A stretch of 64,000 nucleotides of DNA from Verrucomicrobiota bacterium (GCA_002862135.1 PKCI01000061.1:1-64000), one strand, 5' to 3'. Positions 25,890-35,165 are shown, counted from the stretch's first letter. Translations and numbers: made by a program. Notes: a model not told the origin generated them from the sequence alone.

Positions 25890-27140
25890 ATGAAAGTCCT
25901 CGTTGTTGGAAAAGGCGGTCGCGAGCATGCGATCGTTACGGCACTTCATGAATCTCCAACTGAGACGGAGATCTATTCCTTCCCTGGGTCTGATGCCATT
26001 TTTGAGCTGGCGAAGCCGGTTGAGGCGGATGGCGTGGCCTCCCTTATTTCTGCGATGCAGGAAATGAACATCGATTTGTGCGTTGCCGGTGAGGAGAGCT
26101 ACCTGGTGAAGGACGAGGGACTCGCGAATGCCTGTGCTGTTGCCGGGATTCCCTGCTGGGGCCCTCCGAAAGAAGCCGCCCAACTTGAAGCGAGTAAGGA
26201 GTTCGCCAAGGAATTCATGGTCCGCCAATCTATTCCGACCGGCGGTTATTCTCCGGTTGAAACCATCGAAGAAGCGCGGGCGGCCATTGATGGAAAATAT
26301 CCCACCGTACTGAAGTTCGACGGGCTTGCAGCAGGCAAGGGCGTCGCCGTCTGCATGACCGAAGGCGACGCAGAAGAGTTTCTCGACGAAGTCCTGGTGC
26401 AGCAGAAATTTGGTCCCGGCCGCCTCCTGGTCGAGGAGTATCTTGAGGGTCCGGAGATTTCAATTTTCGCTTCGGTTGTCGATGGTGATTACCAGATTCT
26501 TGCTCCGGCTCGTGACTACAAGCGCATCTACGATGCTGACGAAGGCCCCAACACAGGAGGCATGGGAGCCGTGAGCTCGCTCGACATGTTCGAAGGTGAT
26601 CTTCGTTCCGTGATCGACGAGACCATCGTGCGTCCGACCGTGGTAGGGCTTCAGAACGAGGTCCTGCCGTATCGCGGCTTCCTCTACTTCGGGCTCATGT
26701 TGACGGAGAACGGCCCCAAAGTCATCGAATACAACTGTCGCTTCGGCGATCCCGAAGCCGAGGCGGTTCTGCCGATGGTCGAAGGTGATTTCGCGGCTCA
26801 TGTGTTTGAAGGGGCCAAGGGGAGCCTCAATCCCGACCTGGTCAGCTTCAAGGACGGTTGGAGCATCTGCCTCGTGTCTGCCTCAGCGGGATATCCGGCC
26901 AGTTCCCGCAGTGGTGATGTGATTTCAGGACTGGATCAGGTTTCCAATGCCCGCGTTTTCCACGCCGGAACCAAGCTGAATGAAGCCGGTCAGTTCGAGA
27001 CCGCCGGTGGCCGTGTTCTTGTGGTTGTCGCGAGCGGATCGACTCGGGAAGAGGCTGTCGCCAACGTCTACCGGGAGAGCGAAAAGGTTACTTTCGATGG
27101 GAGGCAGCGCCGGACTGACATCGGAACACGAAATTTTTAA
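25890..27140 (+). CDS. purD: Phosphoribosylamine-glycine ligase
   Basis: GAR synthetase, second step of purine synthesis, of ATP-grasp fold. The ATG at 25890 gives the proper start MKVLVVGKGGREHAIV; longer frames upstream encode unrelated sequence. The protein is 416 residues. Signatures: FDGLAAGKGVAVCM (ATP binding), GPNTGGMGAVS, YFGLMLTENGPKVIEYNCRFGDPEAE with the metal-binding Glu/Asn. The middle residue of the first glycine loop is Lys (GKGGREHA) where most have Ser. It begins a second nucleotide cluster that continues with pyrR. Confidence 0.96.
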   Translation: MKVLVVGKGGREHAIVTALHESPTETEIYSFPGSDAIFELAKPVEADGVASLISAMQEMNIDLCVAGEESYLVKDEGLANACAVAGIPCWGPPKEAAQLEASKEFAKEFMVRQSIPTGGYSPVETIEEARAAIDGKYPTVLKFDGLAAGKGVAVCMTEGDAEEFLDEVLVQQKFGPGRLLVEEYLEGPEISIFASVVDGDYQILAPARDYKRIYDADEGPNTGGMGAVSSLDMFEGDLRSVIDETIVRPTVVGLQNEVLPYRGFLYFGLMLTENGPKVIEYNCRFGDPEAEAVLPMVEGDFAAHVFEGAKGSLNPDLVSFKDGWSICLVSASAGYPASSRSGDVISGLDQVSNARVFHAGTKLNEAGQFETAGGRVLVVVASGSTREEAVANVYRESEKVTFDGRQRRTDIGTRNF

Positions 27141-27237
27141 TAGCGCTTCCTCGATTTATGACTAGAGGTAGAGGGGTGCCGGATGAATCGGTGCCTGGCT
27201 TCGTGTCAAAACTTCCCCGTTTCTTCGGCAACACTAC

Positions 27238-27789
27238 TTGAGTGATACAGCTGACATCACCACCGAAGAGATCCTCACTCCTGAGGGGATTGAGGAGACC
27301 ATAGCCATTTTAGCGAGTGAAATCGAATCCCGCTGTGCAGATCAGGAACTTGCCTTTGTTGGCGTTTACACCCGTGGAGTGACATTGGCCCGACGCGTAG
27401 CTGCCGCCCTGGCGGGACGGGGTAGGAACTATCCGGTCGGCACTCTCGATATTTCGCTCTATCGGGACGACTTCAATAATCGTGGGCGCGACCTGCCGAC
27501 GCTGAACAGTTCGGACGTTCCCTTTGGGCTCGAGGGAACCCGGGTGATCCTCTTTGATGAGGTCATCTTTACCGGTCGCACGGTTCGCGCCGCGCTTGAT
27601 GCTCTGGCCGACTATGGGCGCCCGTCCAAGATTGAGTTGGCGGTGCTGGTGGACCGAGGGCATCGGGAAATCCCGGTTCAGCCTGATTACGTTGGTCGAA
27701 TAATCGAAACTGATTTAAAGCAATACGTGAAAGTTCGATTCCAGGAAGACGACGAGAAAGAGGGGGTCTTCCTAGTGACTGAGAAATGA
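27238..27789 (+). CDS. pyrR: PyrR-like pyrimidine operon regulator/uracil phosphoribosyltransferase
   Basis: PRTase-fold protein of 183 residues. In Bacillus PyrR binds UMP and pyr mRNA, and also has uracil phosphoribosyltransferase activity. Signatures: AFVGVYTRGVTLARRV, GTLDISLYRDDF, and the PRPP loop VILFDEVIFTGRTVRAALDAL (the typical D-D-V here reads D-E-V), plus LVDRGHREIPVQPDYVG. Start codon is TTG at 27238. Its stop overlaps the pyrB start by four bases (ATGA), so it is translationally coupled to the gene it likely regulates. I see no clear PyrR RNA-binding loop in the ~100-base leader. Confidence 0.92.
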   Translation: MSDTADITTEEILTPEGIEETIAILASEIESRCADQELAFVGVYTRGVTLARRVAAALAGRGRNYPVGTLDISLYRDDFNNRGRDLPTLNSSDVPFGLEGTRVILFDEVIFTGRTVRAALDALADYGRPSKIELAVLVDRGHREIPVQPDYVGRIIETDLKQYVKVRFQEDDEKEGVFLVTEK

Positions 27790-28724
27790 GTGAGTTAAAG
27801 CCGCGGAAAGATCTTCTCGATATCGAAAGCCTCTCACTGGAGGAGATTGAATACATTTTCGAGAACGCGGCTCCGTTCAAACAGCTCTTCCAACGTTCAG
27901 TGAAGAAAGTGCCCACCCTGCGAGGCAAAACGGTATTGAACCTCTTCTACGAGCCCTCGACTCGGACCAGTTCTTCTTTCGAGGTCGCCGCCAGTCGAAT
28001 GTCGGCAGACGTGACTAACTTCACCGTTTCAAGTTCTTCGGTCGTAAAAGGCGAGTCACTGCTCGATACCATCGAGACCCTGCAGGCGATGCGATCGGAC
28101 TACATCGTGATCCGCCACCAGGCAGCGGGTGTCCCTGGGATTGTAGCCAAGCACACGAACGCTTCGGTCATCAACGCAGGTGACGGATATCATGCTCATC
28201 CCACTCAGGCTCTGCTCGACTCGATGACCTTTCGGGAAGTCTATCCGGACTACCAGGGCAGGAAAGTGATCATCGTGGGAGATATTCTTCACTCACGGGT
28301 GGCTCGCTCCACCAGTATGCTTTTCAACAAGCTGGGGATAGAAGTCGGAGTGTTAGGGCCTGGATCCTTGGTCCCGGAGGGAAGACATGACTTCATGAAG
28401 CGCTTTCACTCATGGGAGGATGTCTTCGACTGGGGGCCGGATGCGGTCTACCTGTTGCGCGTGCAGTTGGAACGCCAGGAGGGACAGTTTTTCCCGAGCA
28501 TTGCTGAATACCACAAGATGTATGGCATGCATAGCGAGCGTGTCGCCCGAATGCGGCAGTTGGGTGCTTACCTGATGCATCCTGGTCCGGTGAACCGCGG
28601 CGTGGAAATCACAGACGAAGCGATGGGCTATGAGAAGAGTCTAATCAGCACGCAGGTCGAGAATGGCATCGCAGTGCGAATGGCAGTGCTCCACTGGCTC
28701 AAACCCGAAACCGACAAGGACTGA
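27786..28724 (+). CDS. pyrB: Aspartate carbamoyltransferase catalytic subunit
   Basis: Condenses carbamoyl phosphate and aspartate, the committed step of pyrimidine synthesis. The 312-residue protein has the carbamoyl-phosphate motif YEPSTRTSSSFEVAA, KGESLLDTIETL, VIRHQ, GDGYHAHPTQALLD, IVGDILHSRVARS and the C-terminal HPGPVNRGVEI. Five bases separate its stop from the dihydroorotase homologue. No pyrI regulatory subunit is seen. The neighbouring inactive-looking dihydroorotase suggests a Pseudomonas-like PyrB-PyrC' complex. Confidence 0.96.
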   Translation: MSELKPRKDLLDIESLSLEEIEYIFENAAPFKQLFQRSVKKVPTLRGKTVLNLFYEPSTRTSSSFEVAASRMSADVTNFTVSSSSVVKGESLLDTIETLQAMRSDYIVIRHQAAGVPGIVAKHTNASVINAGDGYHAHPTQALLDSMTFREVYPDYQGRKVIIVGDILHSRVARSTSMLFNKLGIEVGVLGPGSLVPEGRHDFMKRFHSWEDVFDWGPDAVYLLRVQLERQEGQFFPSIAEYHKMYGMHSERVARMRQLGAYLMHPGPVNRGVEITDEAMGYEKSLISTQVENGIAVRMAVLHWLKPETDKD

Positions 28725-28729
28725 CCGAT

Positions 28730-29983
28730 ATGCGTCTTTTCAAAAACGGAACTATTGCGAGCGAAGAAACGCCTGAGTTGCAGAAGGCAGACATCCTCGT
28801 GGATGATGAAGGTGTCATTCACCAGATCGCCGAGACGATCGAAGCGGTGGATGGCTCCACCACGGTCGACTGTGACGGTTGTGTCATTGTGCCGGGAATG
28901 TTTGATCTCAACGTGCACGCCCGTGAGCCGGGATTTGAGCACAAGGAAACGCTGTCCAGTTGTGGCGAAGCGGCGATCCATGGAGGGGTGACGGGGTTGG
29001 TTTTGATGCCTGACACCGCGCCTCCGGTCGACAGCGGTAATCTCGTTAAGAGCCTCCAGGATTTGGTTTCCGAAGTGAGCCGGATTCCAATGCATACTTC
29101 CGGTTGCCTCACGAAGAAGCGGGAAGGCAAAGAGCTGGCCGGATTTTCCGGGATGGCATCCCGCGGAGTGACTATGCTGACCGATGCCGACCATGAAGTA
29201 CCTTGTCCCGACCTCTTACGCCGGTGCATGGAGTATGCCAAGGATTTTGACCTGCTGGTCACGACGCATGGTGACACGCCGGCACTGACGAAGGCGGGGG
29301 CGATCAATGAAGGGCACGTTTCCTACAAGCTCGGTTTGCCGGGAATACCGGCGATCAGCCAAGAAATCGCACTCGACCGGGATATTCGGGTTGCCCAGCA
29401 CACCGGTGCGCGGCTGCATCTGCAGCAGGTTTCCACCGCCAATTCGTTGAAGTCAATTGCGGCGGCGAAGGAGGCCGGGACGCAGGTCACTTGCGAGGTT
29501 TCCCCTTATCATTTACTTCTCACCGAAGAGGATGCGGATGATTACAACACCCACTTCAAGATGGATCCGCCACTACGCCTGCAGTCCGATTGCGAAGCGC
29601 TGATTCGAGGGTTGCTCGACGGGGCCATCGACGCGATTGCATCTAATCACGCGCCCCACACCGAGTTCGAAAAGTCAGCTGATTTTGCCAGTGCTCCGTT
29701 CGGTATCAGCGGATTGGAAACGACGGTTTTGGCCTTGTTCGACAGATTTATCAGTGAGGGAACCTTTGGCTGGAACTTGTTGGTGAAAAAGTATTCCGCC
29801 GAACCGCGTCGAATTGTAAACCTCGATCCCGTGAAGATTGCCGAAGGCGAGAAGGCGGAGTTTTTCATCTTTGACCCCAACGGTGAGACCCTTGTTTCCA
29901 AAGACTACCTGAAAACAAAAAGTCCAGTATCACCCTTCTTAGGTCAGACCTTGAAGGGGGCAATACGGGAAACGGTAATCTGA
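28730..29983 (+). CDS. Dihydroorotase-like protein, probably inactive (PyrC')
   Basis: A 417-residue amidohydrolase homologous to type I dihydroorotase, with the family REPGFEHKE, GLVLMPDTAPPVD, NEGHVSYKLGLPGIPA and DPPLRLQSD segments. Three active-site ligands are replaced. The HxH pair reads N-V-H in FDLNVHAREPG. The His before VST is Gln (LHLQQVST). The catalytic Asp of TDHAPH is Asn (SNHAPH). The TPHHL segment reads SPYHL. The central Asp (TDAD) and the His of VTTHGD remain. Such losses mark the non-catalytic PyrC' proteins that stabilise aspartate carbamoyltransferase. It is cotranscribed with pyrB, and a true dihydroorotase should lie elsewhere. Confidence 0.87.
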   Translation: MRLFKNGTIASEETPELQKADILVDDEGVIHQIAETIEAVDGSTTVDCDGCVIVPGMFDLNVHAREPGFEHKETLSSCGEAAIHGGVTGLVLMPDTAPPVDSGNLVKSLQDLVSEVSRIPMHTSGCLTKKREGKELAGFSGMASRGVTMLTDADHEVPCPDLLRRCMEYAKDFDLLVTTHGDTPALTKAGAINEGHVSYKLGLPGIPAISQEIALDRDIRVAQHTGARLHLQQVSTANSLKSIAAAKEAGTQVTCEVSPYHLLLTEEDADDYNTHFKMDPPLRLQSDCEALIRGLLDGAIDAIASNHAPHTEFEKSADFASAPFGISGLETTVLALFDRFISEGTFGWNLLVKKYSAEPRRIVNLDPVKIAEGEKAEFFIFDPNGETLVSKDYLKTKSPVSPFLGQTLKGAIRETVI

Positions 29984-30002
29984 GGTCCAGTTGGCAGCGC
30001 AA

Positions 30003-31100
30003 TCAGTAAGCAATGCAGATTGGGGAAGGGCAGTTCACCACCCGGCCGGTGAAAATCAAACCACCGGTCTCCTGATCGATTTCGAAGATGGAAAGAGTGT
30101 TGGAGTAGCGGCCCGCTGCAATGAGAAAGCTTCCATCGAGGTCGAGGTTGAAGTTGCGTGGCCAGGCACCGCGGATGGCTTCGTTTTCCACAAAGGTAAG
30201 TTTGCCGGTCATCTCATCGACCGAGAAGACGGTGATGTTGTCGGGTCCACGGTTGGCGGCATAGACGAACTTGCCATTCGGGTGAATTCGGATTTCAGAG
30301 GACTTACTGGGAACTTCGAGTTCTTCCAGGGGAATATTCTCAATGGTCTGAATGGATTTGAGCGAGCCGGCTTCGGCGTCGTAGTCGAACACGGTGAGGG
30401 AGAGCAGCAGTTCGTTGAGCAGGTAGACCTTGGAGCCGTCCGGGCTGAACTTCATGTGGCGGGGCCCCCCACCGGGATTAGTCTTGCCGAAGCCGTGGGT
30501 TTCAATGGTTTGCTCCTCGTGATTGATCTTGTAGATGACGATTTTGTCGTTTCCAAGGTCGGGGACAAAAAGGAAGCGATTGTCCGGACTGACACCGGTC
30601 CAGTGGGGGTGAGGTGATTTCTGACGCTGCTCGTTGGGGCCGGACCCTTCGTGCTTGATGAGCGCGGTCTGTTTGCCGATGGATCCGTCTTCGTTGAGCG
30701 CGAAGGCCGCTGTGGAACCTCCACCATACTGGGCGGTGAAAAGGATGCGGTCTTTCTTGTCGAGACTGACGTGGGCGGCACCTCCATCCCCAATTGGCTG
30801 GGAATTGATGAAGGTCAAATTATCGTCGGAATCCACGCTCCAAGCGGCAACGGAGGGCTCCCCAATTTTACAAACGGCGTAGAGGCGGCTCCGATCTGAA
30901 TTGAGAGTCACCCAACCGGGGCCTTCCACTTCAGCTGCCAGCTTGGGCTCGGTGAGAGTTCCGCTATCGCAGTCGTAGGTGGCTTTGTAGATACCCTTGG
31001 CATTCTTGCCGCCGGTTCCGATCCAGATGACCATTTGTCCAGCATTGGCAATGGTAACGGACAGGGAGATCAGAAGGGTGAGGGATAGACAGGTCTTCAT
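30003..31100 (-). CDS. Exported lactonase-family seven-bladed propeller (YbhE-like)
   Basis: A 365-residue protein from the ATG at 31100, with signal peptide MKTCLSLTLLISLSVTIANA. It belongs to the lactonase/YbhE family, whose cytosolic members hydrolyse 6-phosphogluconolactone: IWIGTGGKNAKGIYKATYD, repeated blade motifs such as NGKFVYAANRGPDNITVFS and the GGGPRHMKFSPDGSKVYLLNE loop are characteristic. The export signal means it probably acts on an external lactone or only as a scaffold. It lies 23 bases downstream of the sulfatase gene, likely one transcript. Confidence 0.87.
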   Translation of the reverse strand: MKTCLSLTLLISLSVTIANAGQMVIWIGTGGKNAKGIYKATYDCDSGTLTEPKLAAEVEGPGWVTLNSDRSRLYAVCKIGEPSVAAWSVDSDDNLTFINSQPIGDGGAAHVSLDKKDRILFTAQYGGGSTAAFALNEDGSIGKQTALIKHEGSGPNEQRQKSPHPHWTGVSPDNRFLFVPDLGNDKIVIYKINHEEQTIETHGFGKTNPGGGPRHMKFSPDGSKVYLLNELLLSLTVFDYDAEAGSLKSIQTIENIPLEELEVPSKSSEIRIHPNGKFVYAANRGPDNITVFSVDEMTGKLTFVENEAIRGAWPRNFNLDLDGSFLIAAGRYSNTLSIFEIDQETGGLIFTGRVVNCPSPICIAY

Positions 31101-31123
31101 AGGAAGTAAGAGTAAGATTCTGG

Positions 31124-32629
31124 CTATTCGTAGTTCCACTTCATGATCCAGGGATCCTGCATCTTCTTCTGGAACTCCTTCATTTTTTCCTGGTAACTGG
31201 CGAGTGCTTCGCGATGGGCCGGATCGCCGGCGAGGTTGCTGGCCTCATAGGGATCTTCATCGATCTTGAATAATTCGAACTGGGGGCGGTGGATGTATTC
31301 CCCGACCGACTTCTGACCGTAGGGAGCATCGAGTGATTGCTGAAACTGAGCCTGGAAGCTGCTAGCCGCCCAGAGGTCCGATGCGAAAGGATAGGGCAGC
31401 GGGTGCGCAATGTTCCAGATGAGCTTGTATTCCTTATCGCGGATAACCCGCATGGGGTAGTACATCTGGATTTCGTGGAAGGTGTGGGAAGCGAAGATCG
31501 TGTCCCAGTGCTCTGCGTCCGATTTGCCCAGGATCGGGATCCAGGACTTACCGTGGTAGGATGTCAGGGCCGGGCCGAGATTATCCTTGGCGACCTCGGG
31601 GAAGTCTTTCCAGAACTTCTTGTGATCGATGAGATTTTTTGGGCCGTTTGTCTTTTTGTCGAGCCCGCCGGCGTAGTCGAGCAGGCTCGGTGTGATATCG
31701 ATGTGACTGATGAGGCCGTTGTGCTTTATGCCACGATTTTTCTCGTAGGGGTTGCGCACCACGAACGGGACCTTCAGTCCGCCTTCATACACGGTGGTTT
31801 TGCCTCCAGCGAAAGCCATACCGTGGTCGGAAGTGAAGACGATCATGGTCTTGTCGTAGAGATCCGCCTCCTTGAGGATCTCGACAAGTCTAGCGACACC
31901 CTGGTCGATGCGGCTGACACTCTGATAGTAATGGGCGAGTTCCTCCCGGGTTTCCCGGGTATCGCTTAGAAAGTGAGGGATCGGTACTTCATCGAGTTCG
32001 TAGAAAACTTCATCGATTCCTTGGTGGGCTTTACGATCCGGCTTGTTGCCGAAGAGATCGGGTTTGAGTTCGCTCTCCGCCTTTTGATCCTTGCCGCCAC
32101 CACGGTGCGGATCTGAAGTGGCAAAATAGAGAAAGAAGGGCCGTTGCTCGTCCGCAGTAATGAAGTCACTGGCTTTGTTGGCCATTTCAACGGCGTTACG
32201 GCCGCTAGCCTTCATGTAGGTTTCGTAGCGATAGACCTGCTCGGGGGCGACGTGGTATTTGCCAATATGTCCGGTCCGGTATCCTGCGTTCGCCATGACG
32301 CGGGGGAGCGAAAGGCTGACAACGTTATAATACGAGGAAAACTTGTGATAGGAGTGCTGGTGTCCGTATTGTCCGTTGCGGTGATTGTGCAGACCTGACA
32401 TGACCACGGAGCGGCTTGCAGAGCAGCTGGCGGTCGTCGCAAAGGCATTGAGAAACACTGTACCGTCGGCGGCAAGAGCATCGATCGCTGGAGTCTTAGC
32501 AACGGGGTCGCCATAGCAACCGAGGGTGGGGGATTCATCATCGGTAATGAAGAAGATGACATTCTTTTCGGCAGCGGTCAGGCTGTTGAAGCTGAGTGCG
32601 GCCAACAGCGCAGGAAAAGGGATTTTCAT
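31124..32629 (-). CDS. Exported type I sulfatase
   Basis: A 501-residue sulfatase from the ATG at 32629 with signal peptide MKIPFPALLAALSFNSLTA. Metal-binding FFITDDESPTLGCYGD follows; the formylglycine motif is CSASRSVVMSG (Cys-type, needs a formylglycine-generating enzyme). Later signatures: GKYHVAPE, FLYFATSDPHRGGG, TMIVFTSDHGMAFAGGKTTVYEGG and the RVIRDKEYKLIWN region. This is the large secreted sulfatase family that Verrucomicrobiota and Planctomycetota use on sulfated polysaccharides. Its substrate is unknown. An upstream in-frame start at 32746 is unlikely because it overlaps mutL. Confidence 0.93.
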   Translation of the reverse strand: MKIPFPALLAALSFNSLTAAEKNVIFFITDDESPTLGCYGDPVAKTPAIDALAADGTVFLNAFATTASCSASRSVVMSGLHNHRNGQYGHQHSYHKFSSYYNVVSLSLPRVMANAGYRTGHIGKYHVAPEQVYRYETYMKASGRNAVEMANKASDFITADEQRPFFLYFATSDPHRGGGKDQKAESELKPDLFGNKPDRKAHQGIDEVFYELDEVPIPHFLSDTRETREELAHYYQSVSRIDQGVARLVEILKEADLYDKTMIVFTSDHGMAFAGGKTTVYEGGLKVPFVVRNPYEKNRGIKHNGLISHIDITPSLLDYAGGLDKKTNGPKNLIDHKKFWKDFPEVAKDNLGPALTSYHGKSWIPILGKSDAEHWDTIFASHTFHEIQMYYPMRVIRDKEYKLIWNIAHPLPYPFASDLWAASSFQAQFQQSLDAPYGQKSVGEYIHRPQFELFKIDEDPYEASNLAGDPAHREALASYQEKMKEFQKKMQDPWIMKWNYE

Positions 32630-32696
32630 GCCCGAAGAATGGGGGAGGGCGCCAACAGGGTCAAGGTAGAGAATTGCGGCGAGCGGAGCGAGTCGG

Positions 32697-32739
32697 TCTT
32701 TTTCTTTTTCGTGGCTAGGGCGTTGGAAAAAGAAAAAGA
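32697..32739 (-). terminator. Perfect 14-bp homopurine/homopyrimidine inverted repeat after mutL
   Basis: TCTTTTTCTTTTTC (32697-32710) is the exact reverse complement of GAAAAAGAAAAAGA (32726-32739), with a 15-base loop. It begins three bases after the mutL stop on the minus strand, and 68 bases before the sulfatase start. A long perfect hairpin here fits a terminator or processing signal, but no U-run follows in the minus-strand direction, so Rho-independent termination is unproven. Confidence 0.5.
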
Positions 32740-32742
32740 GGT

Positions 32743-34659
32743 TCAAGTGCGCCGACCAAACTTCTTCTCCAGTTCCCCGTAGGAAATCTGAATCAGAGTG
32801 GGGCGGCCATGCGGGCAGCAGTAAGGCATGTCACACTCGAGCAAATCTTCGAGGAGCTTTTGCAGCTCACGATCATGAAGCAGATCGTTCGCCTTTACCG
32901 CGTGGCGGCAAACCGTTGTGGCAATCATATCTTCTCCGAGACGCAGCTTGGACATGCGGTCGCTTGAGGCCCGGATTTCATCGATGACTTCCTGAAGAAA
33001 GGTTTCGGGGTCGTCACTCTTAAGGAAGGTCGGAAGGGAGTCGATTTTCAAGGTACTGCCACCGAAAGGTTCAGCCGAGAGACCCAGCTTGTTGATCACT
33101 TCGAGGTTTTTCTCGATCAGGTCAAAATCACGTGGCGTGAGTTCGACCATGATGGGAGTGAGCAGCTGCTGGGACGGGACATCCTCGTTTTCCATGCGGC
33201 GCTTCATTTCTTCGAAGAGAACACGCTCGTGGGCGGCATGCTGATCCATGAGGACCAGTCCTTCGGCCGATTCAAGCAGCACGTAGAGTTTACCCAGCAC
33301 TCCAAGCAGGCGGTAGTCATTAGCCTTCATTTGCGCGGCGCTTTCGTTTGCCGCCGGGGCCGGTTCGGATATCGGGGGCTCTTCACTCAAGGGGGGTTGG
33401 TCAGTGATTGAACCCTCTTGAGTCTCTTCTCCGCTCTCAGACGGACAGGTTTCCGATGCTTCGGCGCGCTCACGTTCCCGGGCTGTGAAGAGTTTTTCTT
33501 CGACTTTGGGCGATTCGTTCCTTTCCTCAGCAGTTTTGCTCAGGTCGCTCCAGTCTTTGCGAAGGGATCGTTGCTCGGCAGCGGGGATGAGGTCTCCCTG
33601 CATCGCCTCGAGTTTCGGTGTTTCGCGCTTAGTGCCGGTGAGTCCCACCCCGGAGACGGGGTGCGACATCTGGGCCCGGAGAGACTGCTGGACGGCTCTG
33701 ATGATGGCATCCTGAACACCGAAGCCGTCATGAAACCTCACCTCCCGTTTCGCCGGGTGAACGTTTACGTCCACAGCAGTAGGATCCGTTTCGATGAAGA
33801 GGAACGTGACCGGGTATTGTCCTTTCATCAGGGCGGTGTGATAGCCTTCGCGCAGGGCGCGGGTAATGGTGGCGGCTTCGACGGGGCGACCATTAAGAAA
33901 GCTGAGTTGCTGACGGCGATCACTCCGTCCCATGCCGGGAGGTCCGATGAACCCCCGCACCTTGATGTCCTTGTGTTCGCAGGGTTCGACCTCGAGCAGG
34001 CGACTGGCGAGGTCGTTTCCAACAAGGCCGCCGATTCGTTCGCGCAGGCTGGTGGTTGCCGGGAGCTGAAAGGCGAGGCGGTCGTTTCGGACCAGTGAGA
34101 AACGAATGCTTTCGTGGGCGATGGCCTGGGTTTTGACGACCTGTTCGAGGTGGGAATACTCGGTGTTCTCCGTCCGGAGGAATTTACGACGGGCGGGGAG
34201 GTTATAGAAAAGTGAACGGGCTTCGATTTGGGTGCCAGCCGGTTCACCACAGTCTTTCACACTTATTACCTTGCCTCCATTGATGATGATCTCGGTGCCG
34301 GTCAGTGAATCTGGCTCCCGGGTGATAAGCCTAAACTTAGAGACACTAGCGATACTGGGAACTGCTTCACCACGAAAACCGAGAGTGTGGATCGCAGCGA
34401 GATCTTCTTTGGTGCGTATCTTCGAAGTGGCGTTCCGCTCTAGGCTCATGAGAGCGTCGTCGCGATTCATGCCGCAGCCGTCGTCGGTGATGCGGATCAG
34501 TGAGATGCCACCTCGCTGGACAAGGATTTCTATGTTGGTAGCCCCGGCATCAATGCTGTTTTCGACCAGTTCCTTGACCACGGAGGCAGGGCGCTCGACC
34601 ACTTCACCAGCAGCAACCTGGCTTGCGAGAGCTTCGGGGAGTAGGCGAATTTTTCCCAT
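32743..34659 (-). CDS. mutL: DNA mismatch repair protein MutL
   Basis: Links MutS mismatch recognition to downstream repair. The 638-residue protein has the GHKL ATPase N-terminus: IRLLPEALASQVAAGEVVERP, SVVKELVENSIDAGA (Glu/Asn), DDGCGMNRDDA and TLGFRGEAVPSIASV. A variable acidic linker covers ~360-440. The C-terminal dimerisation domain contains LVLMDQHAAHERVLFE, the QxxxEx-type DMIATTVCRHAVKAND and CPHGRPTLIQIS. The DQHAAHERVLFE motif and CPHGRP fit an endonuclease-type MutL (a DQHAxxERxxxE-like signature). Confidence 0.96.
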   Translation of the reverse strand: MGKIRLLPEALASQVAAGEVVERPASVVKELVENSIDAGATNIEILVQRGGISLIRITDDGCGMNRDDALMSLERNATSKIRTKEDLAAIHTLGFRGEAVPSIASVSKFRLITREPDSLTGTEIIINGGKVISVKDCGEPAGTQIEARSLFYNLPARRKFLRTENTEYSHLEQVVKTQAIAHESIRFSLVRNDRLAFQLPATTSLRERIGGLVGNDLASRLLEVEPCEHKDIKVRGFIGPPGMGRSDRRQQLSFLNGRPVEAATITRALREGYHTALMKGQYPVTFLFIETDPTAVDVNVHPAKREVRFHDGFGVQDAIIRAVQQSLRAQMSHPVSGVGLTGTKRETPKLEAMQGDLIPAAEQRSLRKDWSDLSKTAEERNESPKVEEKLFTARERERAEASETCPSESGEETQEGSITDQPPLSEEPPISEPAPAANESAAQMKANDYRLLGVLGKLYVLLESAEGLVLMDQHAAHERVLFEEMKRRMENEDVPSQQLLTPIMVELTPRDFDLIEKNLEVINKLGLSAEPFGGSTLKIDSLPTFLKSDDPETFLQEVIDEIRASSDRMSKLRLGEDMIATTVCRHAVKANDLLHDRELQKLLEDLLECDMPYCCPHGRPTLIQISYGELEKKFGRRT

Positions 34660-34769
34660 AGTTGAGTCGACTTCAACTGAGAGCGGGGCTGAGAGGAAAG
34701 CAACTCCGAAATCGTTTGGGATTGGCCGGAGGCGGTTCTATATTGAAATTTCAACCGACTTCCCAACCT

Positions 34770-35165
34770 ATGATTCAAGTAACTGATGCTGCTGCTGGCC
34801 ACCTCCTGGAACTTCTGAAAGACAAGGATTTCTCTCCTGAGGAGAAAGGCCTTCGCCTCTTTGTTGAAAAAGGCGGTTGTGCTGGCATGTCATACGCCAT
34901 GCAGATCGCAGCGGCCAGTCCCGGCGATGATGTGATCGAAAAGAACGGGGTGAAAGTATTCGTCGATGGTGAAAGCCTTGAATACCTCGATGGTTGCCAG
35001 CTTGATTACGTGGAAGCCTTGAATGACTCCGGTTTCAAAATTGAAAATCCCAATGCGGCGCGCAGTTGTGGTTGCGGCACTTCGTTTGAACCGGCTACAG
35101 CTGACAAGGAGCCGGAATATGATCCGGAAACGATGGATGGCGAAGTCTGTGGTGGCAGCAAGTGA
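34770..35165 (+). CDS. IscA/ErpA/HesB-family iron-sulfur assembly protein
   Basis: A-type carrier that passes Fe-S clusters to target proteins. From the ATG at 34770 the protein is 131 residues (MIQVTDAAAGHLLELL). The three ligand cysteines are present: one in VEKGGCAGMSYAM and two in SCGCGTSFEP. A C-terminal tail of about 25 residues with acidic residues and an extra Cys (GEVCGGSK) is beyond the usual end. It is divergent from mutL (about 110 bases between starts) and is followed by the TGA-interrupted membrane protein frame. Confidence 0.93.
   Translation: MIQVTDAAAGHLLELLKDKDFSPEEKGLRLFVEKGGCAGMSYAMQIAAASPGDDVIEKNGVKVFVDGESLEYLDGCQLDYVEALNDSGFKIENPNAARSCGCGTSFEPATADKEPEYDPETMDGEVCGGSK

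Noticed and set aside
27141-27237. PyrR-dependent attenuator upstream of pyrR
   Set aside because: No convincing PyrR anti-antiterminator loop or terminator hairpin in the ~100-base leader.
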